This document shows, in pieces, positions 25,352 to 34,048 of a stretch of 64,000 bases of DNA (position 1 is the stretch's first letter; each line of letters starts with the position of its first letter). Under the pieces are notes generated by a model. The model saw only the letters and a list, made by a program, of their open reading frames with translations. It was not told the DNA's origin and ran no database searches. This stretch comes from Methylococcaceae bacterium. GTDB lineage: Bacteria; Pseudomonadota; Gammaproteobacteria; Methylococcales; Methylomonadaceae. The position numbers and the translations under genes were made by a program. Location of the stretch: assembly GCA_030693065.1 (NCBI GenBank), contig JAUYBL010000014.1:1-64000 (forward strand), given 5' to 3'.

Positions 25352-26254
25352 TTATTCGCCCTTAAGCGTATGTTGATTCGAAATTTTTTTTCGTAAGTTC
25401 GTCCACGGGTCACTCAAGCCAAGTAAGGCAACCGGCAGTATGGCATGTGGTATCAGGAATAATGTTATGTAGAGCATGGGCACAGCAAAACGGCTCCATT
25501 TTATTGATGCAAACAGCGCATGAAGAACCGAGGTACCTATGCATGTGTACAACACAAATAACGGGATACTAATATTCCAAGCCAACTCTGAAATAACACC
25601 TGAAGTGGTCAATGCCGCAACTACCACGGCAATTGCGCCAAATACCAGTCGCGGATGGGTGCTCAAAGTTAAATATTCCTGCTTGAAACCACCCGGATTG
25701 AACAGCACTGCTTGCCACCACCGCCCTAAAAACAGGCCAAACAATATCCCAAACACAGATCCTGCAGCCACTACGCCTGTCATATAATGCGCGAGTACAT
25801 CTATCGTCCGCTGAACATCTTCAACTGGAGCATTTGCAGGAACCATGCGTAACAGCACAGTTTTCCACATCACAACAGGGTCAGACAGGTATAAGTAAAC
25901 TCCTAATACCGCAACGATACCTAACAAGACTGCTACTTCAACAGCCAGAGCTAAATTTCGTCCTTCTCTCAAAACGACGGCTATTAGCCAAATAGGAAGC
26001 CATAGCACCGCGACATATATCAATGCAAACTGGTAATTTCCAAGGACAAAAAATCCTAGTAGTCCAGCTGCAATACTTGAGTAAAGCGCAACATATAAAC
26101 CTTCAATAGCGCCCCGCCGTAAAGTGACAAGAGCGACTGCGGCCGAACTTACAACACTTACCGGAGGTAAAATCAGCGATAGCAACGCAAGGGTTGATGC
26201 AATCAAAATAGCTTGCATTCGCCCGCGCATTATATATTCCGCTAAAGACCTCAT
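25352..26254 (-). CDS. DUF2232 (YybS-like) membrane protein
   Basis: A 300-residue protein with about eight hydrophobic segments, for example AILIASTLALLSLILPPVSV, FALIYVAVLWLPIWLIAVVL and PMLYITLFLIPHAILPVALLGL. The lengths and the loop before the last helices fit DUF2232/YybS proteins. In many gammaproteobacteria a gene of this family sits exactly here, between rpsR and rplI. Its function is unknown. It is co-transcribed with the ribosomal genes (18 bases after rpsR, 35 before rplI). Confidence 0.8.
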   Translation of the reverse strand: MRSLAEYIMRGRMQAILIASTLALLSLILPPVSVVSSAAVALVTLRRGAIEGLYVALYSSIAAGLLGFFVLGNYQFALIYVAVLWLPIWLIAVVLREGRNLALAVEVAVLLGIVAVLGVYLYLSDPVVMWKTVLLRMVPANAPVEDVQRTIDVLAHYMTGVVAAGSVFGILFGLFLGRWWQAVLFNPGGFKQEYLTLSTHPRLVFGAIAVVVAALTTSGVISELAWNISIPLFVLYTCIGTSVLHALFASIKWSRFAVPMLYITLFLIPHAILPVALLGLSDPWTNLRKKISNQHTLKGE

Positions 26255-26272
26255 GCCGGTTCCAGTATTTTG

Positions 26273-26500
26273 TTACTCGTGAGCGTCGCAGTAAGGCAAC
26301 AAAGCAAGGTAACGTGCGCGTTTGATTGCGGTAGTCAGTTGTCTTTGATACTTAGCAGCTGTTCCAGTAATACGGCTAGGAACAATTTTTCCAGTCTCTG
26401 TAATGTAATCTTTCAGTAAATCCAGATCTTTATAATCAATCTGAGTGCCTTCTTCTGAACTGAAGCGGCAGAATTTTTTGCGTCTAATATTACGTGCCAT
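26273..26500 (-). CDS. rpsR: 30S ribosomal protein S18
   Basis: 75 residues, the standard size. Conserved stretches are [40 protein letters not shown] and the basic C-terminal helix [20 protein letters not shown], followed by CDAHE. S18 pairs with S6 on the 30S platform. It lies 28 bases downstream of rpsF. Confidence 0.98.
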   Translation of the reverse strand: MARNIRRKKFCRFSSEEGTQIDYKDLDLLKDYITETGKIVPSRITGTAAKYQRQLTTAIKRARYLALLPYCDAHE

Positions 26501-26528
26501 AAGATTTCTCGTATTTCAGGGATTGAGG

Positions 26529-27002
26529 TTATTCAGTGATGCTTTCGTCAGCGTCGAAATCTTCTTCTACGCTGTCAATATCAACTTCTTCGTCGCTGTC
26601 TTCAGCTGCTGCAGTAGTTGCTGCTAAAGCTTCTCTTGCAGCCGCATCTTTGGCTCTGGATTCAGCCAATTTGTTCTCTTCAGCTGTCGCTGTAGCAATC
26701 ACAGATGTTTCAGTGACAGGGTGTTTTTGCACTAATGTCAGGCTACGCAAGATAGCATCATTGAAACGGAAGCCACTTTCCAATTCTTCTAAAGTTGCTT
26801 GATCAATTTCAATATTCATCAGCACATAATGCGCTTTGTGAATTTTGTTGATTGGATAAGCCAAATGGCGACGACCCCAATCTTCCAAACGGTGAATAGT
26901 ACCGGAGGCTGATTCGATAGTCGCTTTATAACGCTCAATCATCGCTGGAACCTGAGAACTTTGGTCCGGATGAACTAAAAAGACAATTTCATAATGTCGC
27001 AT
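26529..27002 (-). CDS. rpsF: 30S ribosomal protein S6
   Basis: 157 residues. The first 100 are the S6 ferredoxin-like fold: [39 protein letters not shown] (with the S18-contacting strand) and [16 protein letters not shown]. After that comes an unusually long tail rich in alanine and acidic residues, ending in many aspartates and glutamates. E. coli S6 also has an acidic tail, which RimK extends with glutamates. A RimK-family ligase lies about 3 kb away, but it is the long form and a link is only speculation. This is the first gene of the operon. Confidence 0.97.
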   Translation of the reverse strand: MRHYEIVFLVHPDQSSQVPAMIERYKATIESASGTIHRLEDWGRRHLAYPINKIHKAHYVLMNIEIDQATLEELESGFRFNDAILRSLTLVQKHPVTETSVIATATAEENKLAESRAKDAAAREALAATTAAAEDSDEEVDIDSVEEDFDADESITE

Positions 27003-27060
27003 GATTTTTCCTTTCGGGTTAAGCCTCCCACCTAGGGTTATTCCTGAGATGGTAAAGCAA
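27003..27060 (-). promoter_or_regulatory. Possible S6:S18 autoregulatory leader
   Basis: The leader directly before rpsF reads GGTGGGAGGCTTAACCCGAA followed by AGGAAAAATC and the ATG. It contains complementary blocks (GGTTATTCC and GGTGGGAGG regions) and an unpaired CCG close to the ribosome-binding site. The bacterial S6:S18 mRNA leader is known for a CCG bulge just upstream of rpsF. Match judged by eye only. Confidence 0.4.
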
Positions 27061-27231
27061 GGATGAAGCCAACTGCTTCATGGAACCGCGCATTATAGGG
27101 AGTTTTTAAGCCATTGGAAAGCTTGATATTTCCATTACCAAAGGATCTAGGAACATCACGTTGAGAAATAGACAACCAATCTGACGCATTCCCTACCTAA
27201 GTTTCCTGAGTTGGCACTTCATAAAAATTCT

Positions 27232-28185
27232 TTAGCCACTAGCCCCGTCTATTCGATCATTGACAGTCGTCAACACGGCCTTCAATAAATCAGCTTGCCC
27301 GGTTTGAAAATGCTGCGCATCGGTTTCCTTACGTAGCCAGGTGAACTGGCGTTTGGCCAATTGCCGGGTGGCTGCGATAGCTTTTTCGGCCATGGTTTCA
27401 AGATCGTATTCACCTTGCAGATAAGACCACACTTGCCGATAACCGACAGCTCTAATGGCGGGCAGTTGCTCTGTTAAATCGCCGCGTGCAAATAATTTTT
27501 CGACTTCTTCGATTAAGCCTTGTTGCAGCATCTGTTGGAACCGCTTGGCAATCACTGCGTGCAGGATTTTTCTGTCTTCCGGGGCGATGATGAGTTTGGT
27601 TATGTTGTATGGAATGGGTTGGCTTTGCGCCTCAGTAAAAAACGACGTCAACGGTTGGCCGCTGATTTCATAAACTTCCAGCGCACGCTGTACCCGCTGC
27701 GGGTCGTTGGGATGAATTCTGGCGGCGGCTTGCGGATCAACTTGTGCAAGCCTTTGATGTAAGGCTTCTTTACCCAATAGAGCCAGTTCTTCATCCAACT
27801 TGGCGCGAATACCAGCATCGGCTTCCGGCAATACCGCAAGACCGCTATTCAAAGCGTTGAAATAGAGCATCGTGCCGCCGACTAAAATCGGCAGCTTGCC
27901 CCGCTCAGTAATATCTGCCATCAACTCCAGCGCCAGTTTCCTAAACTGTCCGGTAGAAAACGATTCTGCCGGATCGAGTATGTCGATTAAATGATGAACA
28001 ATCCCACCCCTTTCCGCCGAGCTGGGTTTTGCGGTGCCGATGTCCATGCCTTTAAATACCAACGCCGAATCAACGCTAATAATCTCGCCATTTAACTGTT
28101 GCGCCAGCTGTACCGCCAATGCGGTTTTGCCGGACGCGGTGGGGCCCATTAAAAAAATGGTTGGTGGATTGTTTGAGTTTTGCAT
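27232..28185 (-). CDS. miaA: tRNA dimethylallyltransferase
   Basis: 317 residues. MiaA transfers a dimethylallyl group to A37 of tRNAs that read UNN codons. Motifs: P-loop GPTASGKTALAVQLA (residues 14-28), ISVDSALVFKGMDIGTAKPS, HHLIDILDPAESFSTGQF, LVGGTMLYFNAL and the C-terminal QLAKRQFTWLRKE. The usual 'DS-QVY' is here DSALVFKGMDIGTAKP, a mild variant. It starts 15 bases after the mutL stop on the same strand; the mutL-miaA pair is a standard arrangement. Confidence 0.97.
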   Translation of the reverse strand: MQNSNNPPTIFLMGPTASGKTALAVQLAQQLNGEIISVDSALVFKGMDIGTAKPSSAERGGIVHHLIDILDPAESFSTGQFRKLALELMADITERGKLPILVGGTMLYFNALNSGLAVLPEADAGIRAKLDEELALLGKEALHQRLAQVDPQAAARIHPNDPQRVQRALEVYEISGQPLTSFFTEAQSQPIPYNITKLIIAPEDRKILHAVIAKRFQQMLQQGLIEEVEKLFARGDLTEQLPAIRAVGYRQVWSYLQGEYDLETMAEKAIAATRQLAKRQFTWLRKETDAQHFQTGQADLLKAVLTTVNDRIDGASG

Positions 28186-28200
28186 ACAGGCAAACGAGTC

Positions 28201-30021
28201 CTATTGTCCACGCAGAAAAAATTTGTCCAGATCTTGGGTTGATAGTGCCACCCAGGTCGGTCTGCCGTGATTGCACTGCCCTGCCCTGTCCGTTTGCTCC
28301 ATGTCTCTGAGTAAGGCGTTCATTTCATCAATAGTTAATCGGCGATTGGCGCGCACGGCACCATGACAGGCAACGGTTGCCAAAATTTCGTTGGCTTGAT
28401 CCTGAATACGCTGGCTGCTGCCGTGTTCAAGAATATCCGCGAGCACATCGCGAATCAGGGTTTCTGTATCGTGATCGGCCAGCAATAGTGGGATAGACCG
28501 CAACACCAGCGTTTCCGGACCGGACCGATTAAGTTCAAACCCCAGTTCGCTAAAGAAGGCATGCTCCTGCTCAGCCAAATCGGCCTCCTGAATGCTTACC
28601 CGAAACTTAATCGGCAATAGCAACGGCTGACTCGGTACCTTGCCTTGTTGATGCTGTTGTTTTAAGCGCTCATAGGTGACGCGTTCATGCGCGGCATGAG
28701 CATCAACCAAAATAATGCCGGTTTTGGTTTCTGCGAGAATAAAAATACTATGCAGATGAGCAATCGCATTGCCTAAAGGTCTGTCATCGTTAGATTGTTG
28801 AGCTGGCGTTGCATAGGAGGGTAGCGCTGTTTTTGGATATAACGCCGCATACGCTCGAATATCCTCTTCCACCCGCAACGGTAGAATGGTTTGCTGCACT
28901 GGCCTGGTTTGATAACTTGGTTGATTTGAAGCCGTCGGACGTAGCTCGGTTTCGGCTGGAGAATATACCGACGGCGATTGCGGCGCCTGCTCAATCTCCA
29001 AGTGCTGCACTTGACCAGGCCTGAATTCCGCCAAAGACCGGTGCAGCGCAGAAAACAAAAAATCATGCACCAATCTTCCTTCCCTAAATCTAACTTCCAG
29101 TTTGGCCGGATGCGCGTTGACATCGACCAGAGTCGGATCAAGCGTCAGGTACAACACAAACACCGGATGCCGACCATGGAACAGCACATCTTGAAAGGCC
29201 TGTTTGACTGCATGAGCCACCAGTTTGTCGCGTATCAAGCGGCCATTGACATAAAAAAACTGCATATCCTGCTGGCTGCGGGAAAAGGTCGGCAAGCCCA
29301 CCCAACCGCTTAGTTGTAAGCCCGAGGCAGCAAAATCGATACTGACGGAAGCGTCAATAAACGCCGAGCCGCAAATACCGGCCACCCGTTGCGCTTGCTC
29401 ATCTGCTGTGATCGCGGGCTTAAGTTTAAGTATTTCTTTTTGGTTGTGCGTTAAAGTAAAACCGATGTCGAATCGGCTGAGCGCCATGCGTTTGATCAGG
29501 GTTTCAATATGAGAAAACTCAGTTTTTTCGGCCTTTAAAAACTTGCGCCGGGCGGGTGTGTTGTAAAACAGGTCGCGCACTTCAACTGTCGTGCCTTGCG
29601 GGTGCGGGTCAGGCTGCGGATCGAAATTCTGTTCGCTGCCGTCGGCATTGACTCGCCAGGCACAATCGGCAGTAGCGACCCGCGAAATCAATGTCAATCG
29701 CGCTACCGAACTGGTGCTGGCCAGGGCTTCGCCGCGAAAACCCATGCTGGCAACTTGTTCCAGATCTTTCAATGTGGCTATTTTGCTGGTCGCATGACGA
29801 GACAATGCTAAGGCTAAATCCTCTTTATCAATGCCGCAGCCATCATCACGAATTTTTATCAGCCGGGCACCGCCTTGCTCTATGTCGATAATAATTTGAC
29901 TGGCACCCGCATCAAAACAGTTTTCGACCAGTTCTTTAACCACCGAAGCGGGTCTTTCGACCACTTCGCCGGCGGCAATCTGATTAACTAGTTGAGTGGG
30001 GAGGGAGTGAATACGCATCAA
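28201..30021 (-). CDS. mutL: DNA mismatch repair protein MutL
   Basis: 606 residues. The GHKL ATPase N-domain shows ELVENCFDAGASQI, IRDDGCGIDKEDL and GFRGEALASTSSV. A variable proline/glutamine-rich linker follows. The C-terminal domain has VDAHAAHERVTYERL, a form of the DQHA(X)2E(X)4E endonuclease motif, and QCNHGRPTW near the end, matching the second metal-site motif. MutL of this kind nicks the new strand itself, as in Pseudomonas, unlike the E. coli type that needs MutH. It is divergent from folP, with 58 bases between starts, and is followed by miaA. Confidence 0.97.
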   Translation of the reverse strand: MMRIHSLPTQLVNQIAAGEVVERPASVVKELVENCFDAGASQIIIDIEQGGARLIKIRDDGCGIDKEDLALALSRHATSKIATLKDLEQVASMGFRGEALASTSSVARLTLISRVATADCAWRVNADGSEQNFDPQPDPHPQGTTVEVRDLFYNTPARRKFLKAEKTEFSHIETLIKRMALSRFDIGFTLTHNQKEILKLKPAITADEQAQRVAGICGSAFIDASVSIDFAASGLQLSGWVGLPTFSRSQQDMQFFYVNGRLIRDKLVAHAVKQAFQDVLFHGRHPVFVLYLTLDPTLVDVNAHPAKLEVRFREGRLVHDFLFSALHRSLAEFRPGQVQHLEIEQAPQSPSVYSPAETELRPTASNQPSYQTRPVQQTILPLRVEEDIRAYAALYPKTALPSYATPAQQSNDDRPLGNAIAHLHSIFILAETKTGIILVDAHAAHERVTYERLKQQHQQGKVPSQPLLLPIKFRVSIQEADLAEQEHAFFSELGFELNRSGPETLVLRSIPLLLADHDTETLIRDVLADILEHGSSQRIQDQANEILATVACHGAVRANRRLTIDEMNALLRDMEQTDRAGQCNHGRPTWVALSTQDLDKFFLRGQ

Positions 30022-30079
30022 TCAGCCTGAAAACAAAACTGGTATTCTATACGACTGACAGTTAAGGAGCTAAGCCACA

Positions 30080-30895
30080 ATGTTCAGCAGCATCAACAAA
30101 CCGCTAATTATGGGGATACTAAATATTACCCCAGACAGTTTTTCCGATGGCGGCAAATTTACTTCGATTGATAATGCCTTAGAGCAAGCCGAAAGCATGC
30201 TGGCTGATGGCGTCGGCATAATCGATATTGGCGGTGAATCAACTAGACCCGGCTCAGAACCGGTCGACAGTGCCGAACAAATTCGGCGAGTAGTTCCAGT
30301 CATCACAGCTATCAGACAACAGCATGAAATTCCGATCAGCATCGACACTACTTGCAGCATTGTTGCCAAAGCCGCATTAAAGGCCGGAGCGACGCTCATC
30401 AATGATATTTCAGCCGGACTCAATGATCGGGAAATCTTTACACTCGCAGCACAAACCCACACACCAATAATTCTGATGCACAGCAAAGGCGCTCCCAAAA
30501 CCATGCAGGACAACCCACACTATGACGATGTAGTCGCCGAAGTGCTGATTGCCATTAGACGTCGAATCGGTGCAGCATTGGCTGCCGGTATTCCCAGGCA
30601 CCACATTGCCATTGATCCGGGCATCGGCTTTGGTAAGCGTAAACAGGATAATCTGGATTTGCTGGCGCATCTGGATAAGTTTGTGGCGTTGGGGCATGCC
30701 GTTTTATTAGGCACCAGTCGTAAACGATTTATGGGCAGTATCTGCGATGTTTCCGAACCATCCGAACTTATCACCGCTACAGCTGTAACCACTGCGCTGG
30801 GAGTAATGAACGGCGTACAGATGTTTAGAGTTCATGATGTCAAAGAAAACCGCCAGGCACTAGACGTGGCATGGGCGATCAAGCAAAGCCGATAG
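30080..30895 (+). CDS. folP: Dihydropteroate synthase
   Basis: 271 residues. The enzyme joins p-aminobenzoate to the pterin pyrophosphate in folate synthesis and is the sulfonamide target. Motifs: IMGILNITPDSFSDGG, the loop IIDIGGESTRPGSEPV, INDISAG, ILMHSKGAPKTMQ, IAIDPGIGFGK and LLGTSRKRFMG, with a final VHDVKENRQAL. These cover the full TIM-barrel active site. The ATG at 30080 follows TAAGGAGCTAAGCCACA. In E. coli folP sits with ftsH/glmM; here it is next to mutL and alone. Confidence 0.97.
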   Translation: MFSSINKPLIMGILNITPDSFSDGGKFTSIDNALEQAESMLADGVGIIDIGGESTRPGSEPVDSAEQIRRVVPVITAIRQQHEIPISIDTTCSIVAKAALKAGATLINDISAGLNDREIFTLAAQTHTPIILMHSKGAPKTMQDNPHYDDVVAEVLIAIRRRIGAALAAGIPRHHIAIDPGIGFGKRKQDNLDLLAHLDKFVALGHAVLLGTSRKRFMGSICDVSEPSELITATAVTTALGVMNGVQMFRVHDVKENRQALDVAWAIKQSR

Positions 30896-31127
30896 CCTAC
30901 TAAACCTCACCACGCATTTTGGGGTAACAACTAAGCGCTTACTGAAAATTGCACGCCGAAGTTGGATCTCGAATCTTTAAGTCATTGCAAGGTTCATGGT
31001 AGGTATTTTAATTTTCATCTTCTATACTAGCGCTCTCGATGAACCCACTTAACTCATTTAGCATTCATTTATGACTAACGTAAACTCAACTGCTAACAAA
31101 GCAGCATCAAAATTAAATTAAAGAGTT

Positions 31128-31718
31128 ATGGAAGAATTATTTATCGGTTGGCTTAAAGAATACGGTTACGTAATTTTATTTCTTTGGGCCATATTAGAAG
31201 GTGAAATGGGCTTAATCATGGGGGGCATCATGTCGCATACTGGCGACATGGAGTATTTCATGACAGTTTTTATCGCTGGATTAGGAGGTTTTGCCGGCGA
31301 TCAAATCTATTTTTATATTGGCCGCTTTAATAAAGGTTTTATTCAACGAAAACTACATACTCAACGACGTAAATTCGCGATTGCACATTTATTATTAAAA
31401 AAATATGGCTGGCCCATTATTTTTGTTCAACGCTATATGTACGGATTGCGAACTGTGATTCCGATGTCGATTGGGATTACCAAATATTCAGGAAAAAAGT
31501 TTGCCATTATTAATCTACTTAGTGCCTGGGTATGGGCGGCAATTACAGTCACGCCTGCATATTTTTATGGTGCTGAAATATTAACTTTACTGGCTTTTGC
31601 TAAAGCCCATTGGTATTTCGCGCTGCCTATAGCAGGTGGCTTTCTTTATGGCATCTATACCTATTTTCATAAGTTAGAACGGTATTTTTTACAAAAAAGA
31701 AACGGCCGTTTTTCCTGA
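31128..31718 (+). CDS. DedA family (SNARE-associated) membrane protein
   Basis: 196 residues with about five hydrophobic segments. DedA features are visible: GYVILFLWAILEGEMGLIMGG (re-entrant loop with the acidic E-G-E), GFAGDQIYFYIGRF, and FVQRYMYGLRTVIPMSIGI with the arginines typical of the family. DedA/DTT proteins are undecaprenyl-phosphate or phospholipid flippases/transporters of the inner membrane. The gene stands alone, with AGAGTT as a weak ribosome-binding site before the ATG. A specific subfamily (YqjA, YabI, UptA-like) cannot be assigned. Confidence 0.85.
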   Translation: MEELFIGWLKEYGYVILFLWAILEGEMGLIMGGIMSHTGDMEYFMTVFIAGLGGFAGDQIYFYIGRFNKGFIQRKLHTQRRKFAIAHLLLKKYGWPIIFVQRYMYGLRTVIPMSIGITKYSGKKFAIINLLSAWVWAAITVTPAYFYGAEILTLLAFAKAHWYFALPIAGGFLYGIYTYFHKLERYFLQKRNGRFS

Positions 31719-31828
31719 CCACCAACAGATCGTGTGCATCTTAAAAAAAATAATGGGGCAGACTGACCAGGTTGACATTTAATAAATACTAATCAACCTA
31801 GGCTAACACCCCATTAATATTATTTATA

Positions 31829-32212
31829 TTACTTCTTAGTAAAATAGTAATAGCCGCCAAATTTACCTTTAAGCGTCATAGATTTATCGTCTTTTTCTTC
31901 CAAAGAAAAAATATCAAATCTACCATTGCCAACAAGTGCAATTTTTAACTTACCATTTTCAATTTCATAATTTACGGGTGGCTGGTCGTAATATTTGCCA
32001 TCACGAGGTATATGTAAAATAGTTGCTTTGCCATCTTTAAATATCCAGGTATCTTCTCTATTAATAGCTTCCTTATCATTCAAAGAGTTTTTAGTATATT
32101 GCAGTTTCCAAGTACCTTCGACTTCTGACTTAGATTCCAATGTGATTTCAGCGTAAGCACTATTTAAAAAAAATGCTAATAATGAAATTGTGAGTAGGTT
32201 TATTTTTTTCAT
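31829..32212 (-). CDS. Small secreted lipocalin-like protein
   Basis: 127 residues. A signal peptide is clear: KKINLLTISLLAFFLNSAYA, with probable cleavage after AYA. The mature part contains EVEGTWKLQYTKNS, DTWIFKDGKATI, NYEIENGKLKI and MTLKGKFGGYYYFTKK. This is an alternating beta pattern with an early G-x-W, like small lipocalin-type 'DUF' proteins that measure cell-envelope or lipid ligands. No cysteine of a lipobox is seen, so it should be a free periplasmic protein. Function unknown. It is convergent with the DedA gene and followed upstream by a large inverted repeat. Confidence 0.65.
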   Translation of the reverse strand: MKKINLLTISLLAFFLNSAYAEITLESKSEVEGTWKLQYTKNSLNDKEAINREDTWIFKDGKATILHIPRDGKYYDQPPVNYEIENGKLKIALVGNGRFDIFSLEEKDDKSMTLKGKFGGYYYFTKK

Positions 32213-32761
32213 ATTCAGGTTCCTTAGATTCTATTTAATATATAAACGCCCTAACGTTATATATTGCTTGTAAATTCTTATGTATCACTTACAAGCAATT
32301 TAGAGCGTTATTCGACGCCGCAGCATCAAATCCCAGTATGCGCCGTAAATGACCGAACAAACAGCGATTTAACGGTAATCCTTGCGATGAAAGTGACAAT
32401 TTGCATAACTCTGCACTGAGTAAAGCAAACCAGCGGAGTTTTCAATGCATACGCCATCAGAAAACTAATAATTAGATATACAATTCTAATTAAAACACTT
32501 TATTAAACATTAAATTCTCCTTAAGATCCCCCTACATAATAAACAATGCCCTAGGTGATTTTTGATGTCATTTCATCAAATTGAGCTTAACCAATGACTG
32601 GTTTGTAGATGGCCTTTTAGTAGCAGACATTGCCGTCCTACTAAATTTAATAGCATCAGCACACTGACCAACAAAAACCCCATTAACCCATAATTAGCTC
32701 AATCAAACCCTGTCAGTTTGACTATTCACCATAGGCTAACCTCTTTAATAAAAGGCCATTT
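32213..32761. other. Gene-free stretch before the sigma-54 activator
   Basis: 549 AT-rich bases without a convincing gene. The first part contains the long inverted repeat at 32245-32309. The rest (about 32,310-32,761) should hold the promoter of the downstream activator. No clear -24/-12 sigma-54 promoter (TGGC-N8-TTGC type) was found by eye. Confidence 0.55.
32245..32309. repeat. Long imperfect inverted repeat
   Basis: The outer arms AACGCCCTAA and TTAGAGCGTT (one mismatch) and the inner arms ATTGCTTGTAA and TTACAAGCAAT (perfect) are nested around a 13-base loop, with an 8-base bulge on the left arm. It lies upstream of the secreted-protein gene. It could be a miniature element, a protein-binding dyad or an RNA hairpin. 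Confidence 0.65.
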
Positions 32762-33865
32762 ATGACTAATTATAGAAATGACACTATCGTGATAGATACG
32801 CCATCGCTCGATAATGATCCTTTAATCACCTTTGCCGAACCTGATGCACTCGCCTTATCCATCCGTGCTTCGGCCTTAGTTTTCGTTGACCCTGTCTCCA
32901 AGCAACTGCTTGAATATACCGAACGCATAGCACCCAGTGAAGCAACCGTATTAATTATTGGCGAAACCGGTACCGGCAAAGAATTAATGGCTCGTCATGT
33001 GCATGCCTTAAGCAAACGCCATGCAGGCCCTTTTGTAGCTGTAAATTGCGGGGCTTTTTCAGAGTCTCTGGTTGAAAGTGAATTATTCGGCCACGAACGC
33101 GGTGCTTTTACCGGTGCAGTAAGTTCTCGTGAAGGCTGGTTTGAAGCTGCCAATGGCGGCACCTTATTCTTGGATGAAATCGGCGATTTGCCGCTGTCTT
33201 TGCAAGTGAAATTGTTACGTGTTTTGCAAGAACGCGAAGTCGTTCGTATTGGTTCAAGACAGTCGATACCAATTGATGTTCGACTGATTGCAGCCACCAA
33301 TATTGATCTTGCTACGTCTGTGCAAGCGGGGCATTTCCGGGAAGATTTGTATTACCGACTCAATGTTGCACAACTTAGTTTGTCACCGCTACGAGAACGT
33401 CCGGGAGATATTATTCCCTTGGTACGCCATTTTATGCGTCGCTATGGCAAACGTTTAGGCATGGTTGCTCCCAGATTAACGCCGGGGGCTGAAAAGAAAC
33501 TTATAAACTATCCTTGGCCCGGCAATATCAGGGAATTAGAAAATGCTATTCATCACGCATTGTTAATTTCTCAAACAGGGGAAATTCAAGCGTCAGACCT
33601 GCAAAAAATGCAATGCCAGCTATCCCAAAACGTAACAACATCCTCTAACGGGCATGGCGCAAGTGGCTTTTCTTCGTTAGAAAATGTGCTGAATAATCTT
33701 TTTGAAAATCCGGCTGATCAATTGTTCGAAAAAATTGAAGAGACTGTCGTAAAAACAGCTTATGATTTTTGCGAGCATAACCAAGTACAAACCGCGCGCA
33801 TGTTGGGCATCAGCCGAAATATATTACGCCACCGACTACAGCTATACGGCTTATTGAATGTTTGA
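32762..33865 (+). CDS. Sigma-54-dependent transcription activator
   Basis: 367 residues. It has a short N-terminus of about 45 residues with no receiver, GAF or PAS domain. The AAA+ core has Walker [12 protein letters not shown], the sigma-54 contact loop ERGAFTGA and Walker [14 protein letters not shown], plus IAATN and the arginine finger region [21 protein letters not shown]. The C-terminal FIS-type helix-turn-helix is [20 protein letters not shown], followed by [12 protein letters not shown]. It therefore remodels sigma-54 RNA polymerase, but how it senses a signal is not seen; it may be controlled by a partner protein or by its own level. Possible target: the symporter gene directly downstream, which is only inference from position. 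Confidence 0.92.
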   Translation: MTNYRNDTIVIDTPSLDNDPLITFAEPDALALSIRASALVFVDPVSKQLLEYTERIAPSEATVLIIGETGTGKELMARHVHALSKRHAGPFVAVNCGAFSESLVESELFGHERGAFTGAVSSREGWFEAANGGTLFLDEIGDLPLSLQVKLLRVLQEREVVRIGSRQSIPIDVRLIAATNIDLATSVQAGHFREDLYYRLNVAQLSLSPLRERPGDIIPLVRHFMRRYGKRLGMVAPRLTPGAEKKLINYPWPGNIRELENAIHHALLISQTGEIQASDLQKMQCQLSQNVTTSSNGHGASGFSSLENVLNNLFENPADQLFEKIEETVVKTAYDFCEHNQVQTARMLGISRNILRHRLQLYGLLNV

Positions 33866-34048
33866 TCAGTAATGTCCTGCTTTAAAAGCCATTATGCGTA
33901 ATGGCTCGCCAGCATCTAAATCCTTGTCAATGCAGACCTGAAAATTAGGTCTGTTGATCTCTCCTCTAAATCCCCAAGTTAGTCCCCTAGTAGGATAAGT
34001 ATTTTTAGCGGAGAATCAAAAACCTCCAGCGTTACTCATCTTATCTTT

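Noticed and set aside
25352-26254. The membrane protein inside the ribosomal operon as a foreign insertion
   Set aside because: DUF2232-type genes commonly sit between rpsR and rplI in gammaproteobacteria, so this is the usual arrangement.
26529-27002. The acidic tail of S6 as a frameshift artefact
   Set aside because: S6 proteins of this group often have acidic tails. The frame ends cleanly and rpsR follows at normal spacing.
33866-34048. A -24/-12 promoter in front of the symporter gene
   Set aside because: TGGCTCGCCAGCAT lacks the TTGC half at the needed spacing. Too weak to annotate.
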